DNA of 5,668 nucleotides from assembly GCA_900553345.1 (NCBI GenBank), contig USDE01000102.1:1-5668 (forward strand), in the 5' to 3' direction. Made by a program: the position numbers and the translations under genes. This DNA is from an uncultured Collinsella sp. Lineage in GTDB: Bacteria > Actinomycetota > Coriobacteriia > Coriobacteriales > Coriobacteriaceae. The first letter of the stretch is position 1. Each line of letters starts with the position of its first letter. The notes beneath the pieces are model-generated. The model did not search any database. It was not told the DNA's origin and worked only from the letters and a program-made list of their open reading frames with translations. Positions 1 to 5,263 of the stretch are shown here, piece after piece.

Positions 1-1
1 C

Positions 2-1017
2 CTCGACACGCACTACTACGGCGGCGTCAAGAGCTACCACTGGGTAGCCTCCCCGCTCGCACTCGTGGGCGTCATCTGCAAAAAGGACGGCACCACCGTC
101 GACATCAACATCGGCGACAAGGCGGACGACCCGGTCTTTACCATCTCCGACCTGCTGATCCACCTCTCGAGCGAGCAGATGTCCAAGCCTGCCAAGGACG
201 CCGTCGATGCCGAGATCCTCGACGTGATCGTGGGCGGCCGCCCCGTCAAGTTTGACGAGGACGACAAAGACGCCCCCAAGGAGCCCGTCAAGCAGATGTT
301 CCTGGACATCCTCAAGGAGCAGTACGACGTCGAGGAGGAGGACTTCCTCTCCGCCGAGATCGAGGTCGTGCCCGCCGGCCCTGCCCGCGACATGGGTCTC
401 GACCGCTCCATGATTCTGGGCTATGGCCACGACGACCGCGTCTGCGCCTACCCCTCCATGCTCGCCCAGATCAATGTGGCCAACGTGGAGCGCACGAGCA
501 TCACGCTCATCGTCGACAAGGAGGAGATCGGTTCCGTGGGTGCCACCGGTATGACGAGCCGCTTCTTCGAGAACGCCGTCGCCGAGATCATGACGCTCGC
601 CGGCGAGGATAGCCCGCTGGCCCTTCGCCGCGCACTCGCCCGCAGCCGCATGCTCTCCTCCGACGTGTCCGCCGGCTTCGACCCGGGCTACGCCGGCAAG
701 TTCGAGACCAAGAACGCCGCCTTCATGGGTCGCGGCCTGTGCTTCAACAAGTACACGGGCAGCCGCGGCAAGAGCGGCTCCAACGATGCGAACGCCGAGT
801 ACGTGACGAGGCCGGCGTGGACTTCCAGACCTGCGAGCTCGGTCGCGTCAACGCGGGCGGCGGCGGCACCATCGCCTACATCATGGCCAAGTACGGCATG
901 AACGTCATCGACTCCGGCGTTGCCGTCCTGTCCATGCACGCCCTGTGGGAGGTCGCCAACAAGGCCGACATCTACGAGGCCTACCGCGGCTACAAGGCTT
1001 TCCTCGAGCGCGCCTAA
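2..1017 (+). pseudogene. apeA: M18 family aminopeptidase, 5' partial and frameshifted
   Basis: This is a cytosolic zinc metallo-aminopeptidase of family M18, which removes N-terminal residues from peptides. The gene enters from the left edge already open; compared with the Thermotoga maritima ApeA sequence as I recall it, roughly the first 125-135 residues lie outside the window. Family blocks visible in order are HYYGGVKSYHW, IGDKADDPVFT, the metal-site region DDRVCAY, the catalytic Glu pair in DKEEIGSVGATG, and FNKYTGSRGKSGSNDANAEYV, which ends at 805. Translation then has to jump from frame 2 to frame 1. The remaining blocks are DEAGVDFQTCELGRVNAGGGG, the metal-ligand His in LSMHALWE, and KADIYEAYRGYKAF, with TAA at 1015-1017. 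Seven residues expected between AEYV and DEAGV are absent, which fits a 22-base deletion. Unshifted reading stops at 899-901 and loses the C-terminal metal ligand, so the product should be inactive unless this is a sequence error. Confidence 0.9.
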
Positions 1018-1030
1018 CCAGCCCCTCATC

Positions 1031-1105
1031 AGTTGCGGTGAAATAGTTCCTAAATAGCCCTTTAGACAGGTCGAACAAGAACTATTCCACCGCAACTTCT
1101 TTTTT
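1031..1105 (+). terminator. Long hairpin with T-run between apeA and yaaA
   Basis: Arms at 1031-1049 (AGTTGCGGTGAAATAGTTC) and 1079-1097 pair at 18 of 19 positions, with a single A-C mismatch. A T-rich run (1097-1105, six Ts at 1100-1105) follows at once, as in a Rho-independent terminator for the aminopeptidase transcript. The 29-base loop is unusually large and holds a second small hairpin, CTAAA (1050-1054) with TTTAG (1061-1065). The structure ends only five bases before the yaaA Shine-Dalgarno, leaving no room for a promoter between them. It may therefore also act as an attenuator or leader for yaaA. The long near-perfect arms would also suit a dispersed palindromic repeat; that is inference. 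Confidence 0.7.
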
Positions 1106-1110
1106 GGCAG

Positions 1111-1115
1111 AGGAG
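1111..1115 (+). promoter_or_regulatory. Shine-Dalgarno of yaaA
   Basis: AGGAG lies 5 bases before GTG 1121 and 8 bases before TTG 1124, so both starts are possible. The TTG start would give MQVIISPAK, which matches the length of the family N-terminus (E. coli MLILISPAK). The GTG start adds one residue. Confidence 0.65.
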
Positions 1116-1120
1116 AATCC

Positions 1121-1930
1121 GTGTTGCAGGTCATCATTTCGCCCGCCAAGCAAATGCGCGCGGCCCAAGATGCTTTTGAAGTCCTGGGCATTCCACCCTT
1201 TGTGCGCGAGACGGCTCGCCTCCACCGCGCACTGCTAGATATCGAGCGGAATGAAGGCAGCGCCGGCCTGCAGGCGCTGTGGAACGTGAGCGACAAACTG
1301 TTGGGGCCTTGCCTCAACACCCTGCATGAGTTCGGGCCCATCCTGAAAAACGGCGATCTCGACAATCCCGCACTCGCCCGTCACCTCTCGCCTGCCGTCA
1401 TGTCCTATCACGGCATTCAATACCAGAGCATGGCGCCCGAGGTGATGGATGCCGCACAACTCGACTGGCTGCAAAACCATCTCTGGATCCTCTCCGGATT
1501 GTACGGATGCGTGCGGCCTTTCCATGGCGTTGAGCCCTATCGGCTCGAAATGGGAGCCAAGCTCGCCGTCGACAACGCCCGTGACCTCTATGCGTTTTGG
1601 GGCGACAAACTTGCATGCGCCATTGCGCCGACCGGCTCCAACACCACGGTCGTCAACCTTGCCAGCGTGGAGTACGCCAAGGCCGTTCTACCCCATCTCG
1701 CAGGCGACGCCACAACCATCACTTGTCTCTTTGGCGAAGGTGTCCGCAACGGCAAGCCCATCCAGCGATCGACCGCCAGCAAAAAGGCACGCGGCTCCAT
1801 GGTGCGCTGGATGGCAGAAAACAAGCTCGAGGATGTAAGCGGGCTCACCGCGTTCGACGTTGGTTATCGTCACCTTCCCGAGCTTTCAAATAAAAACACT
1901 TTGGTCTTCCTGAACGAACAGACCTTGTAG
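1121..1930 (+). CDS. yaaA: Peroxide stress protein YaaA (DUF328/UPF0246 family)
   Basis: The product is a 269-residue cytosolic protein of the YaaA family; E. coli YaaA has 258 residues. In E. coli, YaaA belongs to the OxyR response and limits DNA and protein damage under hydrogen peroxide by lowering free iron. Family marks visible here are the N-terminal IISPAKQM (residues 5-12), YHGIQYQSM, LSGLYGCVRPFHGVEPYRLEMG beginning at residue 124 (written here only as a landmark), NLASVEYAKAV, and the basic SKKARGSMVRW block (220-230). No signal peptide or membrane segment is visible. The start is GTG 1121, or equally TTG 1124, both served by AGGAG at 1111-1115. The gene follows the hairpin at 1031-1105 and converges on the minus-strand gene ending at 1971 with a 40-base gap. 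I see no clear promoter of its own, so it may depend on read-through or on a promoter hidden in the repeat. It is intact, and the family assignment is firm. Confidence 0.93.
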   Translation: MLQVIISPAKQMRAAQDAFEVLGIPPFVRETARLHRALLDIERNEGSAGLQALWNVSDKLLGPCLNTLHEFGPILKNGDLDNPALARHLSPAVMSYHGIQYQSMAPEVMDAAQLDWLQNHLWILSGLYGCVRPFHGVEPYRLEMGAKLAVDNARDLYAFWGDKLACAIAPTGSNTTVVNLASVEYAKAVLPHLAGDATTITCLFGEGVRNGKPIQRSTASKKARGSMVRWMAENKLEDVSGLTAFDVGYRHLPELSNKNTLVFLNEQTL

Positions 1931-1970
1931 AACCACCGCTACTTTTGAATGTGCTGCCTAGGCACGGCGT

Positions 1971-2486
1971 CTATTCCGCCAAGCCGTCGGCTTTGGCAAT
2001 TTCATTTGTCGAACCGTCCTGATAGGCAATCTTGACGTGCTCGACCTCGGACACCGCAACACCCGTCGGAGGCTCCAGACGCCATTCCGTCAAGGCGATA
2101 TCCATGGTCGTGGGCACATCCCCTTGACCTTTGAGCTCAACCAACAGCGTCTTAAGCGACGCATCGAAGGTCGCGCGCTCGATCTCTTCACCAGGAATGG
2201 AACCACCGCTTAGCTGCAGCTGGACAAACTCGTCGCGCGGATACCAATAGTCGCCCGGCGCGGCAACGGTGTTGCCGCCCGTAACCTTCACTGTCATGAT
2301 CGGCAGGGCATCGTCGGCCTCAAACTCCCATGCAGCGCCGCCGCGACCACCAAACGTCCAGATACAAAAGGCAATCACCAGCACGGCAAGCACCGCAAAA
2401 CCAATCGCGACAAGGCCATGGTGCGCACGGCTTTCCTCGGCCGATACATCCCATTGCGTCTCTCGATATAGATGCTTGTCTTCCAT
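1971..2486 (-). CDS. Hypothetical single-pass membrane protein
   Basis: I do not recognise this 171-residue protein. The first 23 residues are polar and rich in acidic residues and His (MEDKHLYRETQWDVSAEESR). One strongly hydrophobic helix follows at about residues 24-45 (GLVAIGFAVLAVLVIAFCIW), then a Gly/Arg linker (46-50). A roughly 120-residue acidic tail with no further membrane segment makes up the rest. There is no signal-peptidase or lipobox motif, so the protein probably stays anchored with the C-terminal domain outside. That domain has alternating hydrophobic residues and Gly/Pro turns, suggesting a beta-rich fold. The ATG at 2486-2484 is supported by a strong Shine-Dalgarno, GGGGAGG (complement of 2492-2498), 5 bases upstream. 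The gene is divergent from thiC and convergent with yaaA. Nothing in the context assigns a function, and a link with thiamine is not implied because the riboswitch faces the other way. Confidence 0.8.
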   Translation of the reverse strand: MEDKHLYRETQWDVSAEESRAHHGLVAIGFAVLAVLVIAFCIWTFGGRGGAAWEFEADDALPIMTVKVTGGNTVAAPGDYWYPRDEFVQLQLSGGSIPGEEIERATFDASLKTLLVELKGQGDVPTTMDIALTEWRLEPPTGVAVSEVEHVKIAYQDGSTNEIAKADGLAE

Positions 2487-2536
2487 GTTCGCCTCCCCAT
2501 GGACATGCTCATCGCGTCAATCGTACCCATTCAGGC

Positions 2537-2542
2537 TATACT
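2537..2542 (+). promoter_or_regulatory. Candidate -10 box for the thiC transcript
   Basis: TATACT lies about 17 bases upstream of the riboswitch aptamer, so a transcript starting near 2549 would carry the whole aptamer. No good -35 hexamer is seen at 16-18 bases upstream (the region reads GCGTCAA). The call rests on the -10 match and the position. Confidence 0.35.
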
Positions 2543-2558
2543 TGAGCCCACCACATAA

Positions 2559-2653
2559 ACGGGGAGCTTGCAGGACAAGACGGCAGGCTGAGACTGGGCG
2601 CGCCCGCCCTGACCCGCAAACCTGATATGGGTAATGCCAACGAAGGGAGCCGT
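2559..2653 (+). promoter_or_regulatory. TPP riboswitch (THI element) controlling thiC
   Basis: The conserved blocks of the thiamine pyrophosphate aptamer occur in the right order. They are GGGGAGC (2561-2567), CTGAGA (2588-2593, the pyrimidine-binding loop), ACCC (2612-2615), ACCTGAT (2620-2626), TAATGCCA (2632-2639), and GAAGGGA (2642-2648). ACGG (2559-2562) can pair with CCGT (2650-2653) to close the P1 stem, and TGG (2628-2630) pairs with CCA (2637-2639). Between CTGAGA and ACCC is a GC-rich insertion (2594-2611) matching the optional P3a stem of this class. The thiC Shine-Dalgarno sits inside the 3' conserved block, so ligand binding would hide it. This predicts repression at translation initiation when TPP is abundant, as in E. 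coli thiC. I see no separate terminator hairpin between aptamer and start. Confidence 0.95.
2644..2649 (+). promoter_or_regulatory. Shine-Dalgarno of thiC, inside the riboswitch
   Basis: AGGGAG lies 8 bases before ATG 2658 and overlaps the conserved 3' block and P1 edge of the TPP aptamer. It decides the start: the in-frame ATG at 2634 is part of the conserved TAATGCCA of the aptamer and has no ribosome-binding site of its own. Confidence 0.85.
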
Positions 2654-2657
2654 GCCA

Positions 2658-3992
2658 ATGAGCACACAGACCGAGCCCAAGCTCGTCACGCAAATCGACT
2701 TCGCCCGCGCCGGGCAGATCACACCGCAGATGAAGGAGGTCGCCGAGCGCGAGCATCGCGACCCCGAGTACATCCGCGAACGCGTGGCCGACGGCCGCAT
2801 CGCCATCCCCGCCAACATCGTGCACATCAAAAAGGGCATGCGCGCCTTTGGTGTCGGCGAGGGCCTGTCCACCAAGGTCAACGTCAACCTGGGCATCTCG
2901 GGCGACAAGGCCGATGCCGCCGAGGAGTGGAAGAAGGTCAAGATCGCCGAGGACTTTGGCGCCGACGCCATCATGGACCTCTCCAACTCGGGCAAGACGC
3001 GCCAGTTCCGCCAGCAGCTCATCGACGAGACGCCGCTTATGGTGGGCACCGTCCCCATGTATGACGCCATCGGCTACATGGAAAAGCCGCTGGTCAAGCT
3101 CACCAAGGACGATCTGCTCGAGGTCGTGCGCGCTCATGCCGAGGACGGCGTGGACTTTATGACCATCCACTGCGGCATCAACAAGTCGGTCATCAAAACC
3201 TTTAAGGAGACCGGCCGCCTCATGAACATCGTCAGTCGCGGCGGCTCGCTGCTGTTTGGCTGGATGGAAGTCACCGGTAACGAGAACCCCTTCTACGAGT
3301 TCTACGACGAGGTGCTCGAGATCTGTCACGAATACGACGTGACGATCTCGCTCGGCGACTCCTGCCGCCCGGGCTGCCTCTACGACTCCAACGACGCAAC
3401 CGAGACCGCCGAGATGATCGAGCTGGGCAAGCTGTGCAAGCGCGCTTGGGCCGCCGGCGTCCAGGTTATGGTCGAAGGCCCGGGTCACATGGCGCTCGAC
3501 GAGATCGCCGCCAACATGAAACTGCAGAAGCGCCTGTGCCACAACGCCCCGTTCTATGTGCTCGGGCCGCTGGTGACCGATATCGGCGTGGGCTACGACC
3601 ACATCACCGCTGCCATCGGCGGCGCCATCTCCGCCAGCTCCGGTGCCGACTTCCTGTGCTACGTGACGCCGGCCGAGCACCTGTGCCTGCCCAACGCCCA
3701 GGACGTGCTCGATGGCCTCATGGCCACCAAGATCGCCGCGCACGCCGCCGACATCGCCAAGAAGGTGCCGCACGCCCGCGACATGGATGACAAGATGGGC
3801 CAGGCACGCCGTAAGCTCGACTGGGACGCCATGTGGAAGTGCGCGCTCGACCCGGTCACCGGCAAGAAGCGCTACGAGGAATCCCCCGCCGCCACCGAGG
3901 GCACTTGCACCATGTGTGGCAAGATGTGCGCCGTCCGCACCGTCAACAAGGTGTTCGAAGGCACGACGATCGACCTCGGTATTGAGGACTAA
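2658..3992 (+). CDS. thiC: Phosphomethylpyrimidine synthase ThiC (short form)
   Basis: ThiC is a radical-SAM iron-sulfur enzyme of the cytosol that rearranges 5-aminoimidazole ribotide into HMP-phosphate, the pyrimidine half of thiamine. The product has 444 residues, the short form without the extra N-terminal domain of the roughly 630-residue E. coli protein. Visible marks are IPANIVH, the VNVNLGIS strand, GTVPMYDA, TIHCGINK, IVSRGGSL, GDSCRPGC (233-240), MVEGPGH with zinc ligand H277, FYVLGPLVTDIGVGYDHI, and CYVTPAEH with zinc ligand H341. The 64-residue spacing of these His equals that in E. coli. The C-terminal cluster motif is C417, C420, C424 (CX2CX3C). E. coli has CX2CX4C; the shorter spacing and the DSCRPGC variant fit the ThiC type I recall from Clostridia. 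The start at 2658 follows from the ribosome-binding site. Expression is controlled by the upstream TPP riboswitch. A ThiC paralogue making 5-hydroxybenzimidazole (Bza) is unlikely, given TPP control and thiD next door. Confidence 0.95.
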   Translation: MSTQTEPKLVTQIDFARAGQITPQMKEVAEREHRDPEYIRERVADGRIAIPANIVHIKKGMRAFGVGEGLSTKVNVNLGISGDKADAAEEWKKVKIAEDFGADAIMDLSNSGKTRQFRQQLIDETPLMVGTVPMYDAIGYMEKPLVKLTKDDLLEVVRAHAEDGVDFMTIHCGINKSVIKTFKETGRLMNIVSRGGSLLFGWMEVTGNENPFYEFYDEVLEICHEYDVTISLGDSCRPGCLYDSNDATETAEMIELGKLCKRAWAAGVQVMVEGPGHMALDEIAANMKLQKRLCHNAPFYVLGPLVTDIGVGYDHITAAIGGAISASSGADFLCYVTPAEHLCLPNAQDVLDGLMATKIAAHAADIAKKVPHARDMDDKMGQARRKLDWDAMWKCALDPVTGKKRYEESPAATEGTCTMCGKMCAVRTVNKVFEGTTIDLGIED

Positions 3993-4047
3993 CGCGTCAC
4001 CGAAGCCACAATCGGTAACAAGGTGTTCGACAATTGTTGACGCGTGA

Positions 4048-4065
4048 ACATTTGCTTACATTTGC
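4048..4065. repeat. Two direct repeats ACATTTGC, one helical turn apart
   Basis: ACATTTGC occurs at 4048-4055 and 4058-4065, so the copies start 10 bases apart on the same DNA face. They lie in the AT-richer part of the thiC-thiD gap. Just upstream is a near-palindrome centred on ACAATTGT (4030-4037). This could be a regulator site; chance cannot be excluded for 8-mers. Confidence 0.35.
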
Positions 4066-4083
4066 GTAAAGATTGCATCGCCC

Positions 4084-4113
4084 GCCCGGGTTCGGAATAC
4101 AGCCGGCCCGGGC
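4084..4113. promoter_or_regulatory. GC-rich inverted repeat between thiC and thiD
   Basis: Arms at 4084-4095 (GCCCGGGTTCGG) and 4103-4113 (CCGGCCCGGGC) form a stem with a perfect 7-bp outer part and a slightly imperfect inner part. It lies where the -35 box of the thiD promoter should be, so it may be an operator. It could also be the terminator hairpin of thiC, but the following AACTTTA is a poor T-run. The remainder of the 3993-4170 gap holds a loose 8-base inverted repeat (ACGCGTCA at 3992-3999, TGACGCGT at 4038-4045), the direct repeats, and no open frame that I would call. Confidence 0.5.
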
Positions 4114-4118
4114 AACTT

Positions 4119-4124
4119 TATAAT
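4119..4124 (+). promoter_or_regulatory. -10 box of a thiD promoter
   Basis: A perfect TATAAT lies 46 bases upstream of the thiD start, giving a predicted leader of about 40 bases. No recognisable -35 lies 16-18 bases upstream; that interval is the loop of the palindrome at 4084-4113. The promoter may therefore need an activator or be under operator control. No TPP aptamer lies between this box and thiD. Confidence 0.5.
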
Positions 4125-4170
4125 GCAGACTTAAAGACCCATTTGAATCCGACCGAACAAGGGAGCGAAC

Positions 4171-5001
4171 ATGGATCGCAGTAAGGTACCCGCCGTTCTA
4201 TCCATCGCAGGATCCGATTCCAGCGGTGGCGCCGGCATTCAGGCCGACATCAAGACCATCACGGCGCACCGCCTGTATGCCGAGACGGCCATCACAGCCA
4301 TCACCGCACAGAACACCCTGGGCGTCACCGCTGTGCAGAACATCTCTCCGGATATTGTCGCGGCGCAGATCGATGCCGTTTTTGACGATATTCGACCCAG
4401 CGCCGTCAAGATCGGCATGGTTTCCTCTGCCGAGATTATCGAGGTTATCGCCGACCGCTTGAGCGCCTGGGACGCACAAAATATCGTCGTCGACCCCGTC
4501 ATGGTCGCCACCTCGGGTGCTCGCCTCATTGCCGAGGATGCCGCTGAGGCACTCACCCGCCGCCTGTTCCCGCTGGCGACCGTTATCACGCCCAACATTC
4601 CCGAGGCCATGGCGCTGCTCGATTATGAGGTCGATTCCGAGCGCACGCAGCAAAATGCCGCCATGCTTCTCACCCGTCGCTTTGGCTGCGCGTCTCTCGT
4701 TAAGGGCGGGCATTTTGTCAACGAGGCCAACGATGTGCTAGCAGAGCCCGCGCCGCTCGATGACGAGGGCAACCATCTGGGCGATCCGCTCACCACGTGG
4801 TTCCGCCACAAGCGCATCGAGACCGGCAACACGCACGGTACTGGCTGTACGCTTTCGTCCGCCATCGCCTGCGCGCTGGCCCAGGGCATGGATCTTGCCG
4901 ATGCCGTCAACGCCGGCAAGGCCTACCTAACGGGCGCTCTCGCCGCTGGCTTTGACATGGGCAAAGGCTCCGGGCCCGTCAACCACATGTGGCAGTACTG
5001 A
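4171..5001 (+). CDS. thiD: Hydroxymethylpyrimidine/phosphomethylpyrimidine kinase ThiD
   Basis: ThiD is a cytosolic ribokinase-fold enzyme that phosphorylates HMP to HMP-P and then HMP-P to HMP-PP, the substrate coupled to the thiazole unit by ThiE. The product is 276 residues (E. coli ThiD 266). Visible motifs are GSDSSGGAGIQADIKT (14-29), AQNT with Q47, VKIGM with M83, DPVMVATSG (108-116), TPNIPEA (140-146), LVKGGH with K178, and the anion-hole motif HGTGCT with catalytic C226. Q47 and M83 match the Salmonella substrate-pocket residues Q44 and M80, supporting an HMP kinase rather than a dedicated pyridoxal kinase. A short extra segment near residues 190-212 accounts for the added length. 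There is no fusion to ThiE or TenA. ATG 4171 has AGGGAG at 4160-4165, 5 bases upstream. The gene follows thiC by 178 bases with its own likely promoter, so it is probably not under the TPP riboswitch. Confidence 0.96.
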   Translation: MDRSKVPAVLSIAGSDSSGGAGIQADIKTITAHRLYAETAITAITAQNTLGVTAVQNISPDIVAAQIDAVFDDIRPSAVKIGMVSSAEIIEVIADRLSAWDAQNIVVDPVMVATSGARLIAEDAAEALTRRLFPLATVITPNIPEAMALLDYEVDSERTQQNAAMLLTRRFGCASLVKGGHFVNEANDVLAEPAPLDDEGNHLGDPLTTWFRHKRIETGNTHGTGCTLSSAIACALAQGMDLADAVNAGKAYLTGALAAGFDMGKGSGPVNHMWQY

Positions 5002-5028
5002 GACAGTTTGCCGCAGCTCGCTATTGAT

Positions 5029-5102
5029 GCTGACCATCAGGCAAAACACGCTGACGGTACCGCAACACGCTGACCATACTTAGGGTTTGGCGGCAACTTA
5101 GG
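5029..5102. repeat. Short spaced direct repeats after thiD
   Basis: GCTGAC occurs three times, at 5029, 5050 and 5069, spaced 21 and 19 bases, about two helical turns. The last two are part of AACACGCTGAC (5045-5055 and 5064-5074). The first and third share GCTGACCAT. A second motif, ACTTAGG, occurs at 5078-5084 and 5096-5102. An outer pair, TTGCCGC (5008-5014) and GCGGCAA (5090-5096), is inverted. No gene is seen in 5002-5123. The repeats could be a protein-binding array, an attachment or recombination site, or the remnant of a decayed element. Confidence 0.45.
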
Positions 5103-5123
5103 ATATTCGAGGGATACGAGAAT

Positions 5124-5157
5124 GGGGCCGTGGCGACGAACCGCCACGGCCCCTTTT
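5124..5157 (+). terminator. Strong hairpin terminator between convergent genes
   Basis: A perfect 12-bp stem (GGGGCCGTGGCG at 5124-5135 with 5142-5153) encloses a 6-base loop and is followed by TTTT on the plus strand, so it ends the thiD transcript. The same stem starts 8 bases after the stop of the minus-strand micro-protein gene. On that strand the run after it is weaker (ATTCTCGT), so it may also serve the lysin operon. Confidence 0.88.
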
Positions 5158-5161
5158 GCTG

Positions 5162-5263
5162 TTATCGCCCGCAGTCGCTCCCGCCCCAGATCAGGGCGAG
5201 CGCGACAACCGTGACGAAGCTGCCCAGAATCGCGCCGAGCGCCGCGCCCATGACGAAAGCCAT
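5162..5263 (-). CDS. 33-residue membrane micro-protein
   Basis: The product is predicted to be MAFVMGAALG followed by AILGSFVTVVALALIW and a short polar tail, GGSDCGR. Nearly the whole chain is one hydrophobic helix, with small residues G6, G10 and G14 spaced by four, a pattern that favours helix packing in membranes. Its ATG (5263-5261) overlaps the TAA stop of the upstream gene as TAATG, which indicates translational coupling, and GGAG lies 10 bases before the start. The stop is at 5164-5162, just before the hairpin terminator, so this is the last gene of its operon. I do not recognise the family. A holin-like or accessory membrane peptide of a lysis cassette is possible, but the usual two-helix holin plan is absent. 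Confidence 0.6.
   Translation of the reverse strand: MAFVMGAALGAILGSFVTVVALALIWGGSDCGR

Noticed and set aside
739..807. ATG 739 as the start of a separate small gene ending at 1017
   Set aside because: Its first 22 or so residues are an out-of-frame reading of the conserved FNKYTGSRGKSGSND block. Only the part from 805 on is real, as the tail of the aminopeptidase.
688..1365. A 225-codon minus-strand frame across the apeA-yaaA junction
   Set aside because: It is antisense to two recognised genes and crosses the hairpin, with no family resemblance.
1951..1965. Palindrome TGCCTAGGCA as a terminator for yaaA
   Set aside because: The self-complementary stretch leaves no loop and there is no T-run on either strand, so the 40-base gap holds no clear terminator.
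2634..2657. ATG 2634 as the thiC start
   Set aside because: It sits in the conserved TAATGCCA of the TPP aptamer and lacks a ribosome-binding site, whereas ATG 2658 has one at the right distance.
2517..3773. A 418-codon open frame on the minus strand
   Set aside because: It lies opposite thiC, whose family match is unambiguous. Its protein is rich in G, D, V, H and A from mirrored GC-rich codons, and it would run through the riboswitch.
2658..3992. A 5-hydroxybenzimidazole synthase (BzaA/BzaB/BzaF) instead of ThiC
   Set aside because: The upstream element is a TPP riboswitch, not a cobalamin one, and thiD follows. Both point to thiamine synthesis.
5029..5102. A CRISPR-like array
   Set aside because: The repeats are only 6-11 bases, change from copy to copy, and lack spacers of regular length.
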